This document shows, one piece after another, positions 56,519-64,000 of a stretch of 64,000 nt of DNA. Each line of letters starts with the position of its first letter. The first letter of the stretch is position 1. A model generated the notes under the pieces. It was not told the origin of the DNA. It was given only the letters and a program-made list of their open reading frames with translations, and searched no databases. The DNA is from Laspinema palackyanum D2c (GTDB lineage Bacteria > Cyanobacteriota > Cyanobacteriia > Cyanobacteriales > Laspinemataceae), in contig NZ_JAMXFD010000022.1 in NCBI RefSeq assembly GCF_025370875.1, positions 20,058 to 84,057 on the forward strand. Direction: 5' to 3'. The position numbers and the translations under genes were made by a program.

Positions 56519-57207
56519 ATGATTTGTTCTAAGTGCCAGTCCCCCAATCTCAGTAAAAATGGCTTGAAAAGAGGAATATAAAACCATATATGCTGCGTAC
56601 TGTGGTCGTCAATTTATCGAGGTCTATTCTCCAGTAGGTTATCCCGAAGAAGTCAAACGACACTGTTTATATCTCTATGTTGAAGGGAATGGATTTCGCC
56701 GGATAGAAAGACTAACTGGAGTTTGTCATAACACAGTTATTAATTGGGTAAAATCTGCTGCCAATAATTTACCACCCGACCCTGATTATCAAGAGATTCC
56801 GGAAGTATCTCAAGTTGATGAGTTACAGACTTATGTGTGTAAAACAAACAGAAGGTCTGGGTCTGGAGTGCTGTAGATAAAAGGTTTCCTGGCATTTTAG
56901 CTTTTGTGGTCGGGGATAGATCAAAAGAAATATTTAAACCGTTATGGAAAATTATTCAGGGTTGGGGATGTTTTTTTATGTGACGGATGGCTATGCTGTT
57001 TATCCTCAATTTATTGATGAACTTGACCCTAGAGTTAGCAAGCCCTACATGACTCGGGTAGAAGGATAAAATACGCGCTTAAGACATTATCTAGCGCGCC
57101 TCCCTAGAAAAACTTTATGTTATTCAAAATCCGTATAAATGTTAAAGATTTCTATTGGATTGCTTCTGTACTACCTGAAACATAGGACTGTACCCCTGCC
57201 CAAGTGA
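56519..57207 (+). pseudogene. Degenerate IS1-family transposase
   Basis: It starts MICSKCQSPNLSKNGLKRG, an InsA-type zinc-finger opening, then hits TAA at 56579. Reading across frames, the rest is recognisably IS1: CGRQFIE, VKRHCLYLYVEGNGFRRIER, VHNTVINWVK-like sequence, QKVWVWSAVDKRFPGI, FVVGDRSKEIFK, YVTDGYAVYPQFID and YMTRVEG, LRHYLARL, KTLCYSKSV. At least two frameshifts and further in-frame stops (after MTRVEG and CYSKSV) break it, so it cannot make transposase. Inverted copies of the family C repeat flank it; true IS1 ends were not identified. Confidence 0.88.
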
Positions 57208-57379
57208 AGGACTCGACCCCTGTCCAATGGAATCATACCGCGTATGTGCAATGCCAATCCCTAAAGGGACCTCCCCCAGCCCCCCCTTAGCAAGGGGGGG
57301 AGTTGGATTTGAGGTAGGAAATCACGGGAATTCTGAAAAAGATACTATCAACAATGACATCACAAATCCCTAAATCCCT

Positions 57380-57443
57380 AGTCGGTTTCAACCGACTTTA
57401 GCTATGGGGCCGCCAATCGTTTTAACCCCCGCCGGTTGTCGCA
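57380..57443. repeat. Inverted family C copy overlapping the MFS gene 3' end
   Basis: TAGTCGGTTTCAACCGACTTTA, then GGGGCCGCCAATCG, then AACCCCCGCCGGTTGTCGC: the reverse complement of the 56371-56420 arrangement. The last 22 bases lie inside the MFS coding region and supply its stop codon. Confidence 0.85.
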
Positions 57444-58681
57444 ACTTTATCCCGCTTCAACAGCAAACTGGCGACAACCATCCCCACAATTGCCAAGAAT
57501 ATCATCGGATAAAAGGCATAAGTATAGCTGCCAAACCAATCGCGAATTTGTCCGGCAATTAGGGTTCCTAACAAGGCTCCCACGCCGTATGCTGTAAACA
57601 CAATGCCGTAATTTTGAGCATAATTATCCGGATTAAATAGGCGCAGAGTAGTCGTTGGTGCCATTGCTAACCATCCGCCTAGAGATGCCCAAAATAGGCA
57701 AAACGCAATCAAATAAGTGGCAACTTGTCCCTCTTTGACATTCAGCATCAACAGGCAGGCAATTAAGACGAGGGTATAAGAAACCATCGCCACATGGCGG
57801 GGTTTAAAGCGATCGGTTAACCAGCCAAATAGGGGGCGACTGATGCCATTAAATAGGGCAAATAATGAGACACTGCTGGCAGCTAATGCCGGGTCAATCT
57901 TGATCATTTCCTCCCCCACAGGACTGGAAATGCCGATCGCACTCAATCCGACAAAGGTGCCGATGCTGTAACAAATCCAGAGTCCATAAAAGGACCGACT
58001 TTTCAGCATATTCCCGGGATAGGCGCTGGGGACGGTACAGGATGCTGGGGACAGGGGTTGTGCCGGTTGCCAGTCTTTGGGTGGCATTTTTAGAGTTGTG
58101 GCGATCGCCAGAATAATTAAGGTAAAGGCAATCCCTAAAATTCGCAAGGTTTCTCGCACGCTATAGGCATCAATTAACCCTTTCGCCAGGGGTGCAGTAA
58201 TCAGAGGTGAGAGTCCAAATCCAATAATCGTTAACCCCACCGCTAATCCTTTTTTATCGGGAAACCATCGCGCCACTACTGCCATTGGAACACCATAAGC
58301 AATTCCCACCCCAGTCCCGGCAATCAATCCGTAGGTGAGGGTCATTGCTACAATATTGTTAGCAAAACTCGAAAGAATGTAACCAACTCCAACAATGATT
58401 CCTCCGATTGCCGTAACAATTCTTGAGCCAATTCGGGGAATATAAAACCCGGCAATCGGCATCAGGGCTGCATAAAAAACCAATGCCACAGTATAGGGTA
58501 ACAAACTTTCCGTTGCGCCAATGTTCAGTTCCCCTTCTAAAGGTTTTCTAAACACACTCCAAGAGTAAACACTCCCCAGACACAGTAAAACGCTCATTCC
58601 CAGTGGAATCATTAACCATCTGCCCTGTTGTGCAGGCAGTCCAAATAGGGTTAATTCTGAGCGATCGTGAGTGACATTCAT
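57422..58681 (-). CDS. MFS transporter, OFA (oxalate/formate antiporter-like) family
   Basis: 419 residues with about 12 TM helices. The OFA features are GRWLMIPLGMSVLLCLGSVYSW at the start, SVFRKPLE, then GVGIAYGVPMAVVARWFPDKKGLAVGL between helices 4 and 5, and FNGISRPLFGWLTDRF in the second half. OFA members exchange small carboxylates such as oxalate or formate; the substrate here is unknown. A strong AGGGAG site precedes GTG 58684 and ATG 58681. The final residues (ATTGGG) and the stop codon come from a family C repeat, so the natural C-terminus has probably been replaced. Confidence 0.9.
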   Translation of the reverse strand: MNVTHDRSELTLFGLPAQQGRWLMIPLGMSVLLCLGSVYSWSVFRKPLEGELNIGATESLLPYTVALVFYAALMPIAGFYIPRIGSRIVTAIGGIIVGVGYILSSFANNIVAMTLTYGLIAGTGVGIAYGVPMAVVARWFPDKKGLAVGLTIIGFGLSPLITAPLAKGLIDAYSVRETLRILGIAFTLIILAIATTLKMPPKDWQPAQPLSPASCTVPSAYPGNMLKSRSFYGLWICYSIGTFVGLSAIGISSPVGEEMIKIDPALAASSVSLFALFNGISRPLFGWLTDRFKPRHVAMVSYTLVLIACLLMLNVKEGQVATYLIAFCLFWASLGGWLAMAPTTTLRLFNPDNYAQNYGIVFTAYGVGALLGTLIAGQIRDWFGSYTYAFYPMIFLAIVGMVVASLLLKRDKVATTGGG

Positions 58682-58684
58682 CAC

Positions 58685-59090
58685 TGCTAACTCCCTTTTA
58701 GAGATAATTCTAGTGGATTTCTATCGGTTCGTTGCTGATTTTTATGGTTGAGCTCGTTTCTATAGAGTTTCTTTTATCAGAGTTGAATCCTCTGATTGCT
58801 TCACCTTTACTTTACCACGATTTGCACCCCTCTATATCATGAAAAATCATGAAAACTTGATTTTTACCGAGGCAGGAGTATAGGCGATCGCCCTCGGGGG
58901 GGATCGGTTCTCCCGGCGACGACTGCCCCAAATTTGAGCCTTTTGATAGAGGTGGGATTGAATCTATTTTGATATCCTAGGGATAATCACCTTGAAACTT
59001 AGCAGCTCAAACCTTTCCCCAGGGAATTCTTTCCGTTGCTTCATTCAGGAATCTACTGTTTAAAATAACCCCTTAAAACTAATATACATC
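58685..59090. other. Intergenic region between the MFS and DUF1206 genes
   Basis: 406 bases between divergent genes. There are a few short direct repeats (AAAAATCATGAAAA) near 58838-58860 and one HIP1 site. No ORF, RNA or convincing promoter pair was seen. Confidence 0.5.
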
Positions 59091-59942
59091 ATGACTCAAT
59101 CTACACAATCAGAATGGATCGAGCGTTTTGCTCGCTTTGGATATGCTGCCAAAGGATTTGTTTACGGCTTGGTTGGTATTCTAGCCTTGCAAGCAGCATT
59201 CACCAAAGGGGGACGAACCACGGACCCAAAGGGGGTGCTTTACACCATAGTTGAGCAACCTTTTGGCCAAGCATTACTGTCTTTTGTAACCATTGGTCTA
59301 ATTGGTTATGCAATGTGGCGTTTTCTACAAGCCTTCATGGATACTGACAATAAAGGTACTGATTTCAAAGGCTTAATCGAGCGATTCGGATTTGGAATGA
59401 GTGCGGTCATTTATTCTGGGTTTGCTTTTACTGCCATTAAACTCTTGATGGGAAATGGAGACAGTGGCGGAGAACAAAGTGATCAAAGCGCTCAACATTG
59501 GACCGCCCGGTTTCTCTCACAACCCTTTGGAGAATGGTTGGTGGGATTGGCTGGTGCAGTCGTAATTGGTTTAGGATTTTATTATTTTTATAAAGCCTTT
59601 AGCGGGAAGTTTCGCAAAGAATTAAAAATCAGAGAAATGACTCCCAATGAAGAAAAATGGGTGATGAGAGCAGGTCGAGTGGGGTTATCTGCAAGGGGTG
59701 TTATTTTTACCATGATTGGCTGGTTTTTGATGCGGGCGGCTTATCAATCGAACGCGAATGAAGCCCAGGCTATTCCCGGCACTTTAGATACTTTATTGAG
59801 GCAGCCTTATGGGAGTTTGCTGTTGGGGGTTGTAGCCGCAGGATTGGTGATTTATGGACTGTATATGGGAGTACACGCCCGCTATCGGCGCATTCGCCCT
59901 CCCCAAGCTGACCCGCAACAACTTTTAAATCTGGGACAATAG
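59091..59942 (+). CDS. DUF1206 membrane protein
   Basis: 283 residues made of three copies of a two-helix unit. Each begins with an R-hG-h-A/S-R/K-G-h segment (FARFGYAAKGFVYGLVG, FGFGMSAVIYSGFAF and AGRVGLSARGVIFTMIGW) and ends in a loop with QPFG or QPYG, followed by the second helix. This is the full DUF1206 pattern, with six TM helices. No function is known for the family. ATG 59091; it stands alone. Confidence 0.93.
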   Translation: MTQSTQSEWIERFARFGYAAKGFVYGLVGILALQAAFTKGGRTTDPKGVLYTIVEQPFGQALLSFVTIGLIGYAMWRFLQAFMDTDNKGTDFKGLIERFGFGMSAVIYSGFAFTAIKLLMGNGDSGGEQSDQSAQHWTARFLSQPFGEWLVGLAGAVVIGLGFYYFYKAFSGKFRKELKIREMTPNEEKWVMRAGRVGLSARGVIFTMIGWFLMRAAYQSNANEAQAIPGTLDTLLRQPYGSLLLGVVAAGLVIYGLYMGVHARYRRIRPPQADPQQLLNLGQ

Positions 59943-60004
59943 GCGATCGCCTCGGCACAAACTGCCTTGGGGGGATGATCCCCCAAACATCACTTTCAAC
60001 TGAT

Positions 60005-60430
60005 TCACGCCGATGAATGGGTGGCAAATTTTTTCACCAAGTTGTCTGGGATGGCAACCAAACGATGACTTGAAACATGGATAAAACATCCCGTCTGTTT
60101 GGCAGTCACGGCAATTTTATCATCCACCATTAACTCGGTTTTGACAATCCATTTAACCGACCCCATGTCACTAAACCACATTCGCCCCTCAATCAAATCA
60201 AACAATTTGATGGGTTTATGATATTCCAGACGAGTTTTACCAATGAGGGGCGAGATCCCTAATTCTAATTGCTGTTCTAAAGAAAAATACTGTTGAAATA
60301 AATCTAAGCGTAAATCTTCAATCCAGCGCATCAAAATCATTTGGCTGACAAACCCGGTGATATCAATATCGTAGGGTTTCACGGTAAAAGCTAAAGCCGT
60401 CTCTAATAGCGTATCTTGTTCTAAGGTCAT
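60005..60430 (-). CDS. Hot-dog fold acyl-CoA thioesterase-like protein
   Basis: 141 residues, the standard size for a 4HBT protein. FTVKPYDIDITGFVSQMILMRWIEDLR is the conserved first strand and hot-dog helix, with Asp in the catalytic position (DxxGxV). LEYHKPIKLFDLIEGRMWF and KTELMVDDKIAVTAKQTGCFI are the central strands. It probably hydrolyses an acyl thioester; the acyl group cannot be guessed. It lies 225 bases upstream of uvrA's 3' end side on the same strand, separated by a repeat. Confidence 0.83.
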   Translation of the reverse strand: MTLEQDTLLETALAFTVKPYDIDITGFVSQMILMRWIEDLRLDLFQQYFSLEQQLELGISPLIGKTRLEYHKPIKLFDLIEGRMWFSDMGSVKWIVKTELMVDDKIAVTAKQTGCFIHVSSHRLVAIPDNLVKKFATHSSA

Positions 60431-60584
60431 AGTCCCTCAAACTGGTATCTTAAAAAACGATTTGGTTGGTCCTCTGGGTTAAATGCCGGGAGGCAATTTT
60501 ACAGGACTCTAACTCATTGTAATCATTTTTTAACAAAAGAACCTACCGGGGACTCTACAAGGGAAGGATTAGGTTAAGGGGACC

Positions 60585-60650
60585 AGAAACCGGGTTTCTT
60601 TCATGACTTGCTGCTATTTGCCATAGATTTGGTAAAGAAACCCGGTTTTT
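60585..60650. repeat. Family D repeat pair next to uvrA
   Basis: AGAAACCGGGTTTCTT at 60585-60600 and AAAGAAACCCGGTTTTT at 60634-60650 form a long inverted repeat, the same design as at 28696-28762. It ends 6 bases before the uvrA stop codon and may shape the ends of both transcripts. Confidence 0.85.
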
Positions 60651-60655
60651 CATCG

Positions 60656-63583
60656 TTAGGATTGGGCGGGATATTGCTGCAAAACGCGCTTTAAAAATTG
60701 TCCCGTGTAGGAATGAGGATTTTCCGCTACTTCCTCTGGGGTTCCGGTGGCGATCGCCTCTCCCCCTTTGTCCCCGCCTTCCGGTCCTAAATCAATCACC
60801 CAATCTGCACAGCGAATCACATCTAAGTTGTGTTCAATGGTTAAAATTGAGTTCCCTTTATCCACCAACCGCTGCAACACATTCAACAATTGATGCACAT
60901 CATAAAACGATAATCCCGTCGTCGGTTCATCGATTAAATACAAGGTTTTTCCCGTAGCGCGTCGAGAGAGTTCCGTTGCCAGTTTGACCCGTTGCGCTTC
61001 ACCCCCCGAGAGAGTGGGTGCCGGTTGTCCCAGGTGAATATATCCTAATCCCACATCCACTAAGGTTTGCAACCTTGTTGCCGCCCGAGGGATATGTTTA
61101 AAGAGTTCTAATCCTTCTTCCACGGTGAGATTCAACACATCGGCAATGGAATATCCCTTGTATTTCACTTGTAAAGTTTCGCGATTATATCGCGCACCTT
61201 TACAAATATCACACTGCACATAAACATCGGGTAAAAAGTTCATAGAAATGACATTCACCCCTTGTCCGCCACAAGCTTCGCAACGTCCGCCTTTGACATT
61301 AAAAGAAAATTGACCCGGTTTGTATCCGCGCGCTTTTGCTTCGATGGTTTCTGCAAATAACCCCCGAATCATATCAAACACGCCGGTATAGGTAGCAGGA
61401 TTGGACCGAGGGGTTCTGCCGATGGGGGATTGGTCGATAATAATTACCTTATCCACAGCATCTTTTAAACTCTTTTCACCCAAGGTTTTGAGTGCGCCCA
61501 TATCCCCGGGAAAGGGAGTTTTTCGGGTGATATGATGTTGCAATGCCGGATACAGTAAATCATTAATTAAGCTGGATTTACCCGATCCAGAAACTCCCGT
61601 CACACAAACTAATTTTCCGAGAGGAATTTCTACATCAATCTGCTTGAGATTGTTGCGAGAACAGTTTTTCATCACCAAAGAACGGCCATTTCCTTCGCGC
61701 CGTTCCCCCGGGGTTTCAATTTGTACTCGCCCGGATAAATAGGACCCGGTGAGAGAATTTTCCGCTGTTAAAAGGGCATCTAACTGTCCTTGGGCAACAA
61801 TTTCGCCGCCATGTACCCCAGCGCGAGGACCGATATCGACAATCCAATCCGCAGCGCGAATCGTGTCTTCGTCATGTTCCACGACAATTAAGGTATTACC
61901 CAAATCGCGTAATTTGGTTAAGGTATGCAGCAATCGTCCGTTGTCCCGTTGATGGAGTCCGATACTCGGTTCATCGAGAACGTATAACACCCCGGTTAAT
62001 CCCGCGCCGATTTGGGTTGCCAGACGAATCCGTTGCGCTTCTCCTCCGGAAAGGGTCATGGCAGGGCGATCGAGAGTGAGATAATCCAATCCCACATCTA
62101 ATAAAAATTGCAGTCGCGCGCAAATTTCTCGGAGGACGAGTTCGGCAATTTGTGCTTGCCGACTGCTCAATTGTAACTGATCAATGCGATCGCGACAGTC
62201 CCGAATCGAAACCGAGGTTAAATCATCAATATGTTCACTCCCAATTCTCACCGCCAACGCTTCCGGTTTCAAGCGTTTGCCGTGACAACTTTCGCAAGGG
62301 CGATCGACCAAATACTGCTCTAATTTTTGTTTTTGCAGTTCCGAGGCACTTTCTTCATAGTACCGTTGCAACAACGCCAATGCACCGGCATACCGCCGAT
62401 TGTTTCCCCATCCTTCGATATTAATGGGTTCATCTGCACCATATAAAATGGTTTTTTGCTGTTTTGCCGTCAACTCGTTCCAGGGTGTGGTCAATTCAAA
62501 TCCATACCCCTTTGCCAATCCTTGCAACACCGAGAGATAATAAGCACTCTCTTTGTCCGCCCAAGGTGCGATCGCCTCATAAATCGGCGCATCCGGGTCC
62601 GGAATAATTAACTCCGGGGAAAAGGTCCGAAAACTGCCCAATCCATGACAACTTTCACAAGCACCATAGGGGGAATTAAAAGAAAACAAACGCGGGGAAA
62701 GTTCTTCCATCACCGCCCCATGTTCGGGACAAGCAAACTTCTCAGAAAAGACTAATTCGCTCTCTCCGTCATCGGCGGTACTGTCTAACAATTGAATAAT
62801 CGCAATTCCTTCCGAATGGCGCAATCCCGTGGTTAAAGAATCCACTAATCGTTCTTGGATGCCTGCTTTTTTAATCAGGCGATCAACGACAATTTCAATC
62901 GTATGGGTATGATTTTTATCCAGTTCAATCTTGTCCGAAAGTTCGCGAATTTCGCCATTCACCCGCACCCGCACAAACCCCTCGGAAGAGAGACTAGACA
63001 GCACTTTTTTATGAGTGCCTTTTTTCCCGCGAACCACCGGGGCGAGAATTTGAAATTTAGTGCGGTCCGGCAGTTCCATCACCCGATCGCACATTTCATC
63101 AATGGTTTGTGGGGCGATCGAGCGATCGCAAATCGGGCAGTGAGGTTTTCCCGCCCGTCCAAATAACAACCGCAAATAATCATAAATTTCCGTCACCGTT
63201 CCCACCGTCGATCGCGGATTGTGGGAGGTGGATTTTTGGTCAATAGAAATCGCCGGAGAGAGTCCCTCAATGGATTCCACATCCGGTTTATCCAGTTGCC
63301 CGAGAAACTGACGGGCGTAGGCGCTGAGGGACTCCACATAACGCCGCTGACCCTCGGCAAAAATCGTATCGAAGGCAAGGGAGGATTTACCGGATCCAGA
63401 AACGCCGGTAAAGACAATCAGGCGATCGCGTGGGAGTTCGAGGTCAATATTTTTAAGGTTGTGCTGTCTTGCCCCCCGAATTCGGATCCCATGATCCCGG
63501 GGATTGACCACCGCCTCGGTCAGAGAGGATCCATTCAAACTCGGCGCGGGTTGCTTTGTAGACGCACTGGCACGTTTAGGCAT
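60656..63583 (-). CDS. uvrA: Excinuclease ABC subunit A
   Basis: 975 residues, a normal length. It recognises DNA damage in nucleotide excision repair together with UvrB. Two ABC ATPase halves are seen: Walker A GVSGSGKSSLA (60-70) and GVSGSGKSSLIND; signatures LSGGEAQRIRLA and LSGGEAQRVKLA; and DEP blocks VLDEPSIGLHQRD and LIDEPTTGLSF. Cys pairs of the zinc modules are present (CPICDRS; CESCHGKR; CEACGGQGV to CDICKGARYN). A 30-residue basic/Ser-rich leader precedes the conserved IRGARQHNLKNID. Confidence 0.98.
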   Translation of the reverse strand: MPKRASASTKQPAPSLNGSSLTEAVVNPRDHGIRIRGARQHNLKNIDLELPRDRLIVFTGVSGSGKSSLAFDTIFAEGQRRYVESLSAYARQFLGQLDKPDVESIEGLSPAISIDQKSTSHNPRSTVGTVTEIYDYLRLLFGRAGKPHCPICDRSIAPQTIDEMCDRVMELPDRTKFQILAPVVRGKKGTHKKVLSSLSSEGFVRVRVNGEIRELSDKIELDKNHTHTIEIVVDRLIKKAGIQERLVDSLTTGLRHSEGIAIIQLLDSTADDGESELVFSEKFACPEHGAVMEELSPRLFSFNSPYGACESCHGLGSFRTFSPELIIPDPDAPIYEAIAPWADKESAYYLSVLQGLAKGYGFELTTPWNELTAKQQKTILYGADEPINIEGWGNNRRYAGALALLQRYYEESASELQKQKLEQYLVDRPCESCHGKRLKPEALAVRIGSEHIDDLTSVSIRDCRDRIDQLQLSSRQAQIAELVLREICARLQFLLDVGLDYLTLDRPAMTLSGGEAQRIRLATQIGAGLTGVLYVLDEPSIGLHQRDNGRLLHTLTKLRDLGNTLIVVEHDEDTIRAADWIVDIGPRAGVHGGEIVAQGQLDALLTAENSLTGSYLSGRVQIETPGERREGNGRSLVMKNCSRNNLKQIDVEIPLGKLVCVTGVSGSGKSSLINDLLYPALQHHITRKTPFPGDMGALKTLGEKSLKDAVDKVIIIDQSPIGRTPRSNPATYTGVFDMIRGLFAETIEAKARGYKPGQFSFNVKGGRCEACGGQGVNVISMNFLPDVYVQCDICKGARYNRETLQVKYKGYSIADVLNLTVEEGLELFKHIPRAATRLQTLVDVGLGYIHLGQPAPTLSGGEAQRVKLATELSRRATGKTLYLIDEPTTGLSFYDVHQLLNVLQRLVDKGNSILTIEHNLDVIRCADWVIDLGPEGGDKGGEAIATGTPEEVAENPHSYTGQFLKRVLQQYPAQS

Positions 63584-63700
63584 AAAAATTAACTATACAT
63601 TTCTTAATAATTTTAGCGGTTTTGGATGTGGATGCGGGTGTGGAGGTTAGGATGAGAGGAGTTCGGATATCCGAGGGGGTCCTAGTTTCTGTAGCGGGGT

Positions 63701-64000
63701 TAAAGGGGATAACGACTAAAGTCGTTACTACGAACAGGGGAGAATTCTTCAGTTTGTAGTAACGACTTCAGTCGTTTCCGGATTATGTCTCCCTCGGATA
63801 TTGCCCCTTTAAAAGATGTTCTTTTAAAGGGGATAACGACTAAAGTCGTTACTACGAACAGGAAAAAATATTTCTTCGTTTGTAGTAACGACTTCAGTCG
63901 TTTCCGGGTTATTTCCCTCAAACATTGCCCCTTTAAAAGATAATCTTTTAAAGGGGATAACGACTAAAGTCGTTACTACGAACAGGAAAAAATATTTCTT
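63701..64000. repeat. 124-bp tandem array of facing family A repeats, continuing past the window
   Basis: The AACGACTAAAGTCGTTACTA block starts at 63711, 63835 and 63959, a constant period of 124. Each unit holds this block, a facing GTAGTAACGACTTCAGTCGT, and a CCCCTTTAAAAGAT/ATCTTTTAAAGGGG-type hairpin that links to the next unit. At least 2.3 units are present and the array is cut by the window edge. Nothing in it codes for protein. The bases 63584-63700 before it are featureless. Confidence 0.92.

Noticed and set aside
63701..64000. 124-bp array as a possible CRISPR
   Set aside because: The whole unit repeats, including the would-be spacers, and the hairpin design matches dispersed repeats.

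Overview
The window looks like chromosomal DNA of a gas-vesiculate, probably filamentous cyanobacterium of the Oscillatoria/Laspinema/Phormidium type. The evidence is the very frequent GCGATCGC (HIP1) octamer, phosphoribulokinase beside a ferredoxin-NADP reductase that carries a phycobilisome-linker domain, a cyanobacterial-type gvp cluster, and many small palindromic dispersed repeats. The genus is inference. No rRNA, tRNA or CRISPR array was recognised.

Layout. 1-4.1 kb: a TetR regulator divergent from a pair of M16 peptidases, one with and one without the zinc motif. 4.1-11.0 kb: a minus-strand pair, a giant SF1 helicase with a beta-rich N-terminus and an overlapping phospholipase-D-like protein. 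11.2-14.5 kb: a coiled-coil protein and valS. 15-17.4 kb: an A+T-rich, ApeA-like HEPN protein and an Rpn-type nuclease, converging on a hairpin terminator. 17.6-21.5 kb: an operon of a LodA/GoxA-like candidate quinoprotein, a LodB-like flavoprotein and YjbQ. 22 kb: a glycosyltransferase. 23.2-28.7 kb: the gas-vesicle cluster (gvpV; gvpJ-K-F-G on the minus strand; gvpA, a short gvpC-like gene and gvpN on the plus strand). 28.9-36.2 kb: a four-LamG-domain protein, a double ArsA/Get3-type ATPase and a Cdc48-like double AAA ATPase, all in the gvpN direction. 36.6-43.4 kb: a methyltransferase, prk, petH, a Uma2 protein, an antitoxin/PIN pair and homoserine dehydrogenase. 43.8-48.4 kb: a methyltransferase and two secreted WD40 proteins, one with an S-layer-homology module and one with a degenerate trypsin module. 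48.4-56.3 kb: Uma2, DUF2062, mnmE, a MASE1-kinase-receiver-PP2C fusion, DUF2470, a tiny membrane ORF and a DegT-type aminotransferase. 56.3-58.7 kb: a dead IS1-like element between inverted repeat copies, then an MFS transporter whose last codons lie in one copy. 59-63.6 kb: DUF1206, a thioesterase and uvrA. The window ends inside a 124-bp tandem array.

The best leads for an undescribed system are: (i) the beta-helix/SF1 helicase with its PLD partner; (ii) the LodA/LodB-like pair, which would make a protein-derived quinone cofactor in a cyanobacterium; (iii) the LamG, ArsA/Get3 and Cdc48 genes next to the gas-vesicle genes, which could serve assembly or turnover of the very hydrophobic GvpA shell; and (iv) the ApeA-like HEPN gene. 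The dispersed repeats fall into at least four families. They cluster at gene 3' ends, and one palindrome lies in frame inside a coding region.
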